This document shows, one piece after another, positions 42,542 to 48,755 of a DNA stretch of 48,755 nt. The notes under the pieces were generated by a model that was not told the origin of the DNA, made no database searches, and saw nothing but the letters and a program-made list of their open reading frames with translations. The stretch is from Lysinibacillus sp. ZYM-1. GTDB taxonomy: Bacteria > Bacillota > Bacilli > Bacillales_A > Planococcaceae. The DNA lies in the NCBI RefSeq assembly GCF_001308875.1, contig NZ_KQ465135.1:1-48755 (forward strand), written 5' to 3'. Positions within the stretch are counted from its first letter, which is position 1. Each line of letters begins with the position of its first letter. A program made the position numbers and the translations under genes.

Positions 42542-43459
42542 TTACTTATGAATTTCCTTTTGCAGCGCCCTTTTCTGCATTGTTGCATTCAATACTCCAC
42601 CAAAGATTAAGATAATTCCAGTAAAATATAACCAGAGCATTAAAATAATGACGCCACCAATACTACCATATGTAGCAGAATAATTCGCAAAGTTATTAAT
42701 GTAAAAAGAGAAACCATATGTGACTGCTAACCAGGCAAGTGTAGCAAACATTGCACCTGGCCAAACACCCATTATTTTCAACCTAGGACTTGTATTGGGC
42801 ACAAACCAGTAGATACCCATTAAAACAATAAAAATAAGTAACGGTGGTATCGACCATCTTAAATTATGCCAAATCGATTCAAATTGTTCCTCTATTCCAA
42901 CGATTGAAAATAAAAAATGGCCAATTTGCTGTCCAAATACCGGTAATAGAAGAGCAACTGCAATGACAATAACAAGAGCGATTGTAAAGACAAGAGACAG
43001 CCCTCTATCTAATATGCCTGCTCTTCCTTCTGTATCATATGCTTTATTCAAGGCTCGAATCAGCGCATTAATACCTTTAGATGCAGACCATATCGTACCT
43101 AGTACCCCGATGGACAATAAACTACTGTTACGGTTTGTTAAAATTTCTTTCAACGTATTTTCAATGAGCCTATAAACTTCATCTGGCAATATATTTACTA
43201 AAAAAGAATAAACTTGCGTTGTTTCTAAATTAAGATATGGTAGCAATGTAACGAGGAAAATAAGTAATGGGAAGAATGATAGTAAAAAGAAATAAGCGAG
43301 TTGTGCGGAAAGCGCCGAAACTTCAACTCGCTTTAGCCGACCTAGTAAATCTTGGACAAAGCCCTTGGATGTCATAACATCAATCGCATCCTCCTCAGGA
43401 GATACGAATGATTTTACGAATCCAAAGGCATTATGCATTGTTGCCTTTTTCTTTTCCAT
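42542..43459 (-). CDS. yfkH: YihY/UPF0761 family membrane protein (YfkH)
   Basis: 305 residues with six membrane segments. Family landmarks are LSAQLAYFFLLSFFPLLIFL and TIWSASKGINALIRALNKAY, then YGSIGGVIILMLWLYFTGIILIFG. It was once labelled ribonuclease BN, but that activity is not a property of this family. GGAGGAG lies before the ATG at 43459; the longer frame to 43525 would overlap yfkI. It lies 22 bp after yfkI, matching the yfkI-yfkH pair of B. subtilis, where the operon belongs to the general stress response. Confidence 0.88.
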   Translation of the reverse strand: MEKKKATMHNAFGFVKSFVSPEEDAIDVMTSKGFVQDLLGRLKRVEVSALSAQLAYFFLLSFFPLLIFLVTLLPYLNLETTQVYSFLVNILPDEVYRLIENTLKEILTNRNSSLLSIGVLGTIWSASKGINALIRALNKAYDTEGRAGILDRGLSLVFTIALVIVIAVALLLPVFGQQIGHFLFSIVGIEEQFESIWHNLRWSIPPLLIFIVLMGIYWFVPNTSPRLKIMGVWPGAMFATLAWLAVTYGFSFYINNFANYSATYGSIGGVIILMLWLYFTGIILIFGGVLNATMQKRALQKEIHK

Positions 43460-43481
43460 ATAACTCCTCCTAAAACTACAA

Positions 43482-43808
43482 TTATTCTTTATGAGGTAAA
43501 GTAAAAGCTGACTTCGTGTCCTCAATCATACTTTGTATCGTAGAAGGCAATTCTTTAAATTCTTCCACCTTTTCAGCAATTGTGTTCACATTATCTGACA
43601 CACTTTCACAAAGTACCTTCGCAGCCAGTACTTTTTCCTCCACTAAAACCTGTAATTCTTCTCGATTTGTTGCATAATACGAGACAGATTCTTTCATTTT
43701 TTTAGTTGTTGCAATTGTTTTCTCACGAGTAGTGCGATCGAGCATGCTTAACGCCGCTCCAACTGCTGCTCCTGCTACGATAGATGCTAATAATTTACTT
43801 TGACCCAT
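43482..43808 (-). CDS. yfkI: YtxH-domain protein (YfkI-like)
   Basis: 108 residues. An N-terminal hydrophobic segment with small residues (LLASIVAGAAVGAALSML) anchors a long amphipathic helix (residues about 28-100), the YtxH/GvpP layout. No enzymatic motif. Members are general stress proteins of unknown role. GGAGG precedes the ATG and a sigma-B-like promoter lies upstream. The B. subtilis operon also has yfkJ, a small protein-tyrosine phosphatase; it is absent here. Confidence 0.75.
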   Translation of the reverse strand: MGQSKLLASIVAGAAVGAALSMLDRTTREKTIATTKKMKESVSYYATNREELQVLVEEKVLAAKVLCESVSDNVNTIAEKVEEFKELPSTIQSMIEDTKSAFTLPHKE

Positions 43809-43837
43809 ATTAAAACCTCCTGCTTGTGTAATTGCAT

Positions 43838-43862
43838 ATTCCCTATTATTACATAAATAAAC
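43838..43862 (-). promoter_or_regulatory. Sigma-B-like promoter of yfkI-yfkH
   Basis: Minus strand: GTTTAT (43857-43862), 13 bp, GGGAAT (43838-43843). Each hexamer differs from the sigma-B consensus GTTTAA/GGGTAT at one position and the spacing is right. The B. subtilis counterpart is sigma-B dependent. Confidence 0.55.
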
Positions 43863-43985
43863 AGTCTACTGCCCTTATTCTACCCAATAACAGTCTATTT
43901 TTAAAGCAATGCCCAAATACGGAGTTGACATTTTTTTTATTCAATGAAATGATATGTGCGAGGAATATGAAAGGTAGGGTAAAAA

Positions 43986-44207
43986 ATGGATTTATCAGTC
44001 CCGTCTAAAGAAAACGTTATTTATATGATCGATCAAATGAAGGACAAGCTTCGCATGGTTAATGTCGATGCTATGAAATCGGAACACTTCAATGAAGCAC
44101 ACTATGAAGATTTAATGTATTTATACGAAATGGTGATGAAAAGAGATTCATTTAGCCCAAGCGAGATGCAAGCGATTGTGGCTGAATTGGGTTCTTTACG
44201 TAAATAA
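43986..44207 (+). CDS. yfkK: YfkK, UPF0435 (DUF1128) family protein
   Basis: 73 residues, helical: [20 protein letters not shown], then [34 protein letters not shown], diagnostic for UPF0435. Function unknown. AAGGTAGGG precedes the ATG. It is divergent from yfkI, as these genes are close together in B. subtilis too. Confidence 0.85.
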   Translation: MDLSVPSKENVIYMIDQMKDKLRMVNVDAMKSEHFNEAHYEDLMYLYEMVMKRDSFSPSEMQAIVAELGSLRK

Positions 44208-44216
44208 TGCAAACGA

Positions 44217-44258
44217 AAAGCTATTAGCACGAGACGATCAGTCAGTGCTAATAGCTTT
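44217..44258. terminator. Two-way terminator between yfkK and motB
   Basis: Arms of 14 bp (AAAGCTATTAGCAC, 44217-44230, with its complement at 44245-44258) flanked by a T-run on the plus strand. Confidence 0.85.
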
Positions 44259-44262
44259 TATT

Positions 44263-45027
44263 TTATTGCGTATTCTTTAATTCTGAGCCATCTTCAGTCA
44301 CTAATGGTTGGATGAGTACTTCTACACGACGATTCTTTGCACGACCTTCTGCTGTATCATTTGGTGCAATCGCACGATATTCCCCATTACCTTTTGCACT
44401 AAATCTTGTAGGATCTAATTGGTTATTACTTTCAATTAAAAGTTCTAAAAATTTCGTTGCACGCATGACAGATAACTGAAAATTTGATGTGAAATTTGGA
44501 CCTGCTGGCACATTATCAGTATGACCAGTAATGACAATATTTCGAGCTGGGTCAGATACCAACATGTTTGATAGCTCTTTGGCAATTGGCACATATTCAG
44601 GTTTAACTGTTGCTTGTCCAGGATCAAATAAAATACTATCACGGATTGTCACAAGCAACCCTTCATCTGTCATTTCTGTAGCGAATTGACCTTCCATTTC
44701 ATTGACAGCGATAAAATTATCTACACTGTCTTTAATTGCAGCCAACTCCTGTTGATCCTTTAAGTAGGCTGAACTTTGTTGTGGTGTTTGGTCGCTATCC
44801 GCATTGGGACTAGGCACTGGTGAAGGCTGCTCTAAAAAACTTGTTCCGCCATCAAAAACTTGACTAAAAACTGCTGACATTCTTTCTAGCTTTTCTTGGT
44901 CTACCGAACTTGAAGCAAATAAAATAATAAACACAGCTAAGAGCAATGTTAATATGTCTGCGTATGGTACCAACCAAGACTCATCTATGTGCTCATCATG
45001 CTTTTTTTTCTTAGCTTTCTTTGCCAA
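44263..45027 (-). CDS. motB: Flagellar motor stator protein MotB
   Basis: About 254 residues. A short basic cytoplasmic tail (KKAKKKKHDEH) leads into a single membrane helix with the proton-carrying Asp24 in VPYADILTLLLAVFIILF. A periplasmic linker and an OmpA-like peptidoglycan-binding domain (ITGHTDNVPAG, RAKNRRVEV) follow. It anchors the stator to the wall. The N-terminus of B. subtilis MotB aligns with a TTG at 45027; GTG codons at 45033 and 45048 are alternatives inside the motA end. It overlaps motA, so translation is coupled. Confidence 0.92.
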   Translation of the reverse strand: MAKKAKKKKHDEHIDESWLVPYADILTLLLAVFIILFASSSVDQEKLERMSAVFSQVFDGGTSFLEQPSPVPSPNADSDQTPQQSSAYLKDQQELAAIKDSVDNFIAVNEMEGQFATEMTDEGLLVTIRDSILFDPGQATVKPEYVPIAKELSNMLVSDPARNIVITGHTDNVPAGPNFTSNFQLSVMRATKFLELLIESNNQLDPTRFSAKGNGEYRAIAPNDTAEGRAKNRRVEVLIQPLVTEDGSELKNTQ

Positions 45028-45814
45028 GGCCACCCGCCCCGCTTTCACCAGAAATTTGACGACGTTCTTCCATCGTTAAGTATGATGATAGTTTTTGTTC
45101 AATAACACGTGGAGCCTCCCCTTCTAATACTGAAAGGATACCCTCAATCATCATTCTCTTTTGTTTGACTTCTAAAGCAGACTTACGTTTTAACTTGTTC
45201 GCAAATGGGTGCCATAAAACATAACCAGTAAAGATACCTAGTAATGTTGCCATGAAAGCTGCTGAAATTGCATGTCCAAGCTTTTCGATATCATTCATAT
45301 CAGCCAATGCGGCGATTAACCCTACTACTGCACCTAGAACCCCAAGAGTTGGTGCATATGTACCTGCTTGTGTAAAAATGGCAGAACCACTAGCATGACG
45401 TTCCTCCATAGCCTCTACTTCCTCTGTTAATACATCACGGATGTAGTCTGCATTTTGTCCATCAATGGCTAATGTAAGACCATTTTTCAAAAACGGATCC
45501 TCAATTTCTGACGCTTTACTTTCAAGCGCTAATAACCCTTCACGACGAGCTAAGTCAGCCCATTGCGAAAACATCTTAATAATTTCAATATCATCCGCTA
45601 ATTTAGTTTCTTTAAAAAGAATTTTAAATAGCTTTGGTACACGCTTTAACTCTTGCATTGGAAAGGCAATTGTTACTGCGGAAATAGTACCAAAGATGAT
45701 AATTAGGATGGCTGCTGGGTTATAAAAAGCTGTTAAACTTACACCCTTCATTACCATCCCTGTTAATAGCGCTATAAACGCAATTATTAACCCTATGACC
45801 GACGACTTATCCAT
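45011..45814 (-). CDS. motA: Flagellar motor stator protein MotA
   Basis: 267 residues with four membrane segments: the first two near residues 5-50, the last two near 145-200. The cytoplasmic loop carries the rotor-contact charges (ARREGLLALE). The conserved TYAPTLGVLGAVVGLIAAL has the proline needed for torque. With MotB it forms the ion channel that drives flagella. GGAGG lies before the ATG. No convincing sigma-D promoter could be read in the A/T-rich 190 bp upstream. Confidence 0.93.
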   Translation of the reverse strand: MDKSSVIGLIIAFIALLTGMVMKGVSLTAFYNPAAILIIIFGTISAVTIAFPMQELKRVPKLFKILFKETKLADDIEIIKMFSQWADLARREGLLALESKASEIEDPFLKNGLTLAIDGQNADYIRDVLTEEVEAMEERHASGSAIFTQAGTYAPTLGVLGAVVGLIAALADMNDIEKLGHAISAAFMATLLGIFTGYVLWHPFANKLKRKSALEVKQKRMMIEGILSVLEGEAPRVIEQKLSSYLTMEERRQISGESGAGGLGKES

Positions 45815-46005
45815 TCTAGAACCTCCAAATCTACTATTACTGTTAATTTCGTCTGTTTTTCCAAATTTTAAATATATATATTCCTAGTATAAATGTATTT
45901 TAAATATTTTTCGATGTAATTAATGCTTTTTATTCACATTTCGACCATTTTTGATTATATTGAATTAAGAATATTACACTAAACTGTCTTATTTCGAAAG
46001 GGGAT

Positions 46006-47247
46006 ATGAATTTGTTATTATCATTTAACACAAAATTACTAAAATATGCCGAATTAGCGGTAAAAGTAGGAGTAAATATCCAAAAAGATCAATATCTTTA
46101 TATAAGCTGTTCGACCGATAACTTAAAACTAGCTCAAATAATTACTAAAATTGCCTATAAAAATGGTGCGAAACAGGTATTTGTCGATTTATCCGATGAT
46201 GAACTTGTTCGCGCTCGCTATGAAGGGGCACCGAAAGACTCATTTGATTTCTTCCCACCTTGGAAAGTTCAAGAACGCGAATGGCTGGCTGAAAATGGTG
46301 CAGCTTTCTTAAGCATTAGTTCACAAAACCCTGATTTACTAAAAGGCATTGAGCGTGACAGAATTATGGCCTTCCAAAAAGCATCTGGTAAAGCATTAGC
46401 GAATTATTACCAATCGCTACAGTCCGATAAATTTAGTTGGTCAGTTATCGCAGCTCCATCCAAGGCTTGGGCAGCTAAGGTGTTCCCTCATTTACCTGAG
46501 GATCAACAAATTGATGCTTTATGGGAAGCCATCTTTGCTGCGACACGTATGGATCTTGAACATTCCGTGGAGGCTTGGTTAGTGCACGATAAGGAATTAC
46601 ATGACAAAGCGAATTATCTAAATAGCAAGCAGTATAAATCACTTCACTACACAGCTCCAGGTACAGATTTAACAATTGAGTTACCTACACAACACATATG
46701 GACAGGCGGTAGTAGTGTCAACATACAAGGTCAAACATTTATGGCGAATATGCCTACGGAAGAAATTTTTACTGCACCGTTAAAAACAGGTGTTAATGGG
46801 TTTGTAACCAGCACTAAACCATTAAGCTATGGCGGTAATATTATTGACAATTTCACATTAACTTTTAAAGATGGTCGGATTATGGATGTAAAAGCAGAGC
46901 AAGGTCAAGAAATTTTAGCTTCTCTTATTGAAACAGATGAGGGAGCACAATACCTTGGTGAAATAGCATTAGTACCCCACCAATCACCAATTTCACAATC
47001 CAATTTATTATTCTACAATACATTATTTGATGAAAATGCCTCTAATCACTTAGCGATTGGTAGTGCCTATGCATTTTGTATTGAGGGTGGCAAAGAAATG
47101 ACTACTGATGAATTAGCTGCACATGGCCTTAACCAAAGCTTAACACATGTAGACTTTATGATTGGATCGAATAAAATGAATATTGATGGTATTACCCATG
47201 ATAATCAAAAAGACCCAATATTCCGTGATGGAAATTGGGCATTCTAA
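46006..47247 (+). CDS. M29 family aminopeptidase (AmpS/thermophilic aminopeptidase type)
   Basis: 413 residues. The N-terminal domain (LLKYAELAVKVGVNIQKDQYLYI) and C-terminal catalytic domain match M29 metallo-aminopeptidases. Metal-ligand regions visible are NMPTEEIFTAP, the Glu in YLGEIALVP, the His in NHLAIGSAYAFCIEGG, and HVDFMIGS near the end. It removes N-terminal residues from peptides in the cytoplasm, in line with the peptide importer elsewhere in the window though not linked to it. GAAAGGGG lies just upstream of the ATG. Confidence 0.92.
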   Translation: MNLLLSFNTKLLKYAELAVKVGVNIQKDQYLYISCSTDNLKLAQIITKIAYKNGAKQVFVDLSDDELVRARYEGAPKDSFDFFPPWKVQEREWLAENGAAFLSISSQNPDLLKGIERDRIMAFQKASGKALANYYQSLQSDKFSWSVIAAPSKAWAAKVFPHLPEDQQIDALWEAIFAATRMDLEHSVEAWLVHDKELHDKANYLNSKQYKSLHYTAPGTDLTIELPTQHIWTGGSSVNIQGQTFMANMPTEEIFTAPLKTGVNGFVTSTKPLSYGGNIIDNFTLTFKDGRIMDVKAEQGQEILASLIETDEGAQYLGEIALVPHQSPISQSNLLFYNTLFDENASNHLAIGSAYAFCIEGGKEMTTDELAAHGLNQSLTHVDFMIGSNKMNIDGITHDNQKDPIFRDGNWAF

Positions 47248-47385
47248 ATAATCCATTCCTACTAATAGTATTCTAGGCTAGTATGTTATGGATGTCATAA
47301 ATTATCCTTAGATTTTCCTAGTATCCTATTGTATAATTGATTTATGGTATTTAGTAGATCATTTAAGTAGAGAGGAGCTCTAAAA

Positions 47386-47520
47386 ATGTTCATTACAACT
47401 GTTCTTGGCTTTTCAGTAGTTTTATTACTTTCAACTGGATTCTTCATCCACTACCTACAAGTTGGTTTAGATAGCAAGTCTTCAGTAACTGTAGATCCAA
47501 AGCCAAACGAAAAATTTTAA
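47386..47520 (+). CDS. Small single-pass membrane protein, 44 residues
   Basis: The gene encodes one hydrophobic helix (about residues 2-25, TTVLGFSVVLLLSTGFFIHYL) and a short polar tail ending DPKPNEKF. GAGAGGAG lies before the ATG, and a TATAAT -10 candidate near 47334 and a terminator just after the stop support a real gene. I do not recognise a family. It is flanked by the aminopeptidase and the carbonic anhydrase genes and has its own signals. Confidence 0.65.
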   Translation: MFITTVLGFSVVLLLSTGFFIHYLQVGLDSKSSVTVDPKPNEKF

Positions 47521-47529
47521 TATTTATAA

Positions 47530-47562
47530 AAAAACAGCTACTGCAAATGTAGCTGTTTTTTT
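47530..47562 (+). terminator. Terminator of the small membrane protein gene
   Basis: ACAGCTAC (47534-47541) and GTAGCTGT (47549-47556) followed by seven T; an A-run on the left makes it usable both ways. Confidence 0.8.
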
Positions 47563-47700
47563 ATAGTTTCGAAGTTTTTAATCCGCTAAAGTGTATGAAG
47601 TTGCTCCTTTATTGTAAAAATTGTCTGAATAAAGTCTTTATTGTTTGCATAATTAAAGTTTTGCTCTAAAATATTTTTTGTAAGGAAGGGAGCAATCTTC

Positions 47701-48264
47701 ATGACAATGTTACAAGATATTTTAGGGTTTAACAAAGAGTTTGTACAAGAAAAGAAATATGAGCCATTCATCACTACAAAATATCCTGATAAACGTATTG
47801 TCGTTTTATCTTGTATGGATACTCGTCTTGTAGAGCTTTTACCAAAAGCGATGAATTTGCGTAATGGCGATGTAAAAATTGTGAAAAGTGCTGGTGCATT
47901 AGTGAGCCATCCTTTCGGTGCTGTTATGCGTAGTCTATTAGTTGCTGTCTATGGCTTACAAGCGGATGAAGTTTACGTGGTTGGACATTATGACTGTGGT
48001 ATGAGCGCAGTTGATCCTGATGCCATGTTAAGTGAGATGGTTAAAAGAGGTATTGACCCAGAAACCATAAAAATGTTGGAGTATTCTGGTTTTGATTTGA
48101 AAGAATTTTTACGAGGTTTTGGAGACGTAGCAACAAGTGTTAAGAAAAGTGTCGATACTATTCGAAATCACCCATTAATGGTAAAAGACGTTCCTGTACA
48201 TGGTTTAATTATTGATCCAAATACAGGTCATCTAGATTTAATTGAAAATGGTAACCAACAATAG
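47701..48264 (+). CDS. ytiB: Beta-class carbonic anhydrase (YtiB-like)
   Basis: 187 residues. The zinc ligands are Cys38 in LSCMDTRL, His96 and Cys99 in VGHYDCGMS; the catalytic Asp40/Arg42 pair is in the same CMDTR motif. It hydrates CO2 to bicarbonate in the cytoplasm. Short beta-CAs of this kind correspond to YtiB of B. subtilis. GGAAGGGAG lies eight bases before the ATG at 47701; a second ATG at 47707 is possible. Confidence 0.92.
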   Translation: MTMLQDILGFNKEFVQEKKYEPFITTKYPDKRIVVLSCMDTRLVELLPKAMNLRNGDVKIVKSAGALVSHPFGAVMRSLLVAVYGLQADEVYVVGHYDCGMSAVDPDAMLSEMVKRGIDPETIKMLEYSGFDLKEFLRGFGDVATSVKKSVDTIRNHPLMVKDVPVHGLIIDPNTGHLDLIENGNQQ

Positions 48265-48296
48265 TTATCATTTCTTGATTTATAGGTAATCAATGA

Positions 48297-48329
48297 ACAA
48301 GTGCCTTTCTGTGAAAGAAAGGCACTTGT
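48297..48329 (+). terminator. Terminator of the carbonic anhydrase gene
   Basis: A 13-bp perfect stem ACAAGTGCCTTTC/GAAAGGCACTTGT (48297-48309 with 48317-48329). The T-run that should follow is very short (TTC) and the insertion sequence appears to start here. Confidence 0.65.
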
Positions 48330-48330
48330 T

Positions 48331-48755
48331 TCAGACTGTAGACAAAAGCCATCGAGAAGTTCACTCTCGATGACTTTTGTCATTTTTCTTTCTCTCTCAT
48401 TTTCAATATTTGGTAAATCACTGCCGAATCCAACATACTCTTCGAGCATAGTTGCTCTCTTAAGCTACTTGCCACGTCCAAGTAGCCAGTTTCTTTAAAT
48501 TCATGGCAGCAAAAGTAAGCATCGCCTGCATGGACAATTTTTTAAGACCTCTTAAGGTCGTCCATCGCATACCATGCTTTTCCTTCGCATCTGCAAAGAC
48601 ACGCTCAATCGTTTCTTTGCGCTTTGCATAGATTTGTTTGATCTCATAGGAATGGTGTAAATGTTCAGCTTCCTCCACATACGATTCCCAAATATGGCGT
48701 TGAATGAGTTTTTGGTGATTCTTACTTTCTGTACATTGTGATAGACATGGACACT
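48331..48755 (-). mobile_element. IS1182-like insertion sequence, one end (continues past the window)
   Basis: The element end is placed near TCAGACTGTAGACAAAAG (48331-48348), just beyond the carbonic anhydrase terminator. Inside it is a long hairpin (GACAAAAG...CATCGAGA, 48341-48357 with 48365-48381), then the 3' end of a transposase gene read on the minus strand. The other end lies outside the window, so inverted repeats and target duplication cannot be checked. The exact boundary is approximate. Confidence 0.65.
48460..48755 (-). CDS. IS1182 family transposase, C-terminal part
   Basis: About 98 residues of the C-terminus are present; the gene continues beyond the right edge. The frame includes CPCLSQCTESKNHQK (a cysteine motif), then HIWESYVEEAEHLHHSYE, IYAKRKETIERVFADAKEKH and GMRWTTLRGLKKLSMQAML. 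The RKETIERVFADAKEKHGMR block with its Glu is the end of the DDE transposase domain in IS1182-type enzymes. No stop interrupts the visible part. The element reads toward the carbonic anhydrase gene. Confidence 0.88.
   Translation of the reverse strand, partial: CPCLSQCTESKNHQKLIQRHIWESYVEEAEHLHHSYEIKQIYAKRKETIERVFADAKEKHGMRWTTLRGLKKLSMQAMLTFAAMNLKKLATWTWQVA

Noticed and set aside
45815..46005. Sigma-D promoter for motAB
   Set aside because: The best arrangement (TAAA, 13 bp, GACGAAAT) has wrong spacing and a poor -10 compared with the GCCGATAT consensus.
1..48755. CRISPR array, tRNA genes, prophage or integrase
   Set aside because: No regularly spaced repeats, no cloverleaf sequences and no integrase or structural phage genes were seen; only one coiled-coil gene (35127-35762) has a vague phage-like flavour.

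Overview
The window reads as chromosomal DNA of a low-GC, endospore-forming, flagellated Bacillota. It fits best a Lysinibacillus-like member of the Bacillaceae/Planococcaceae. The evidence is AT-rich DNA with strong AGGAGG-type ribosome binding sites, spore genes (a gamma-type SASP and the cortex deacetylase PdaA), motAB, and gene order shared with the Bacillus subtilis yfh-yga-perR region. The species is inferred from family resemblance, not from any search.

Layout. 1-311: the leader and two tandem promoters of an rRNA operon that runs leftward out of the window. 312-6345: a conserved PerR block (ygxA, ygzB, perR, a 2-hydroxyacid dehydrogenase, bcp, gsaB, ygaE). 6436-16387: a ten-gene leftward Ter (tellurite/toxic-anion stress) operon. 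Its order is three TerD proteins and TerC, then a four-gene module (C-C lyase, phosphoribosyltransferase-TRSP, StiP/PRTase-PELOTA, HAD phosphatase), then YceG and YceH/TelA. 16673-22436: a five-gene oligo/dipeptide ABC transporter with a CodY-like box. 22742-30532: the old synteny resumes with ygaD, ygaC, sspE, mutY, yfhP, yfhJ, yfhH, recX and yfhF. The Ter and peptide-transport operons therefore occupy about 16 kb between two genes that are neighbours in B. subtilis. 30588-34555: pdaA, rlmD, a Crp/Fnr regulator and a peroxiredoxin. 34556-38583: a partly gene-free stretch, a coiled-coil protein of unknown role, a possible orphan small RNA, an MFS exporter with a leader hairpin, an SE1561 protein and a YwqG protein. 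38773-48264: class I fumarase, a PfeT-type P1B-4 ATPase, yfkH/yfkI, yfkK, motB/motA, an M29 aminopeptidase, a small membrane protein and a beta-carbonic anhydrase. 48331-48755: the end of an IS1182-like element that continues past the right edge.

How the genes connect. PerR has its own box at its promoter, and a second box lies upstream of the iron-efflux ATPase about 38 kb away, which also carries two Fur-like palindromes. That is the wiring known for pfeT of B. subtilis. Bcp and the peroxiredoxin at 33893 add peroxide defence. The Ter operon is the most unusual system here: a membrane and calcium-binding stress complex joined to an uncharacterised, apparently PRPP-using pathway, with a terminator-like hairpin between the two halves and an ECF-sigma-like promoter at the head.

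Functions are assigned from recognised motifs, lengths and neighbourhood. Starts were chosen by ribosome binding site and family N-terminus. Promoters and operators were found by eye and are predictions.
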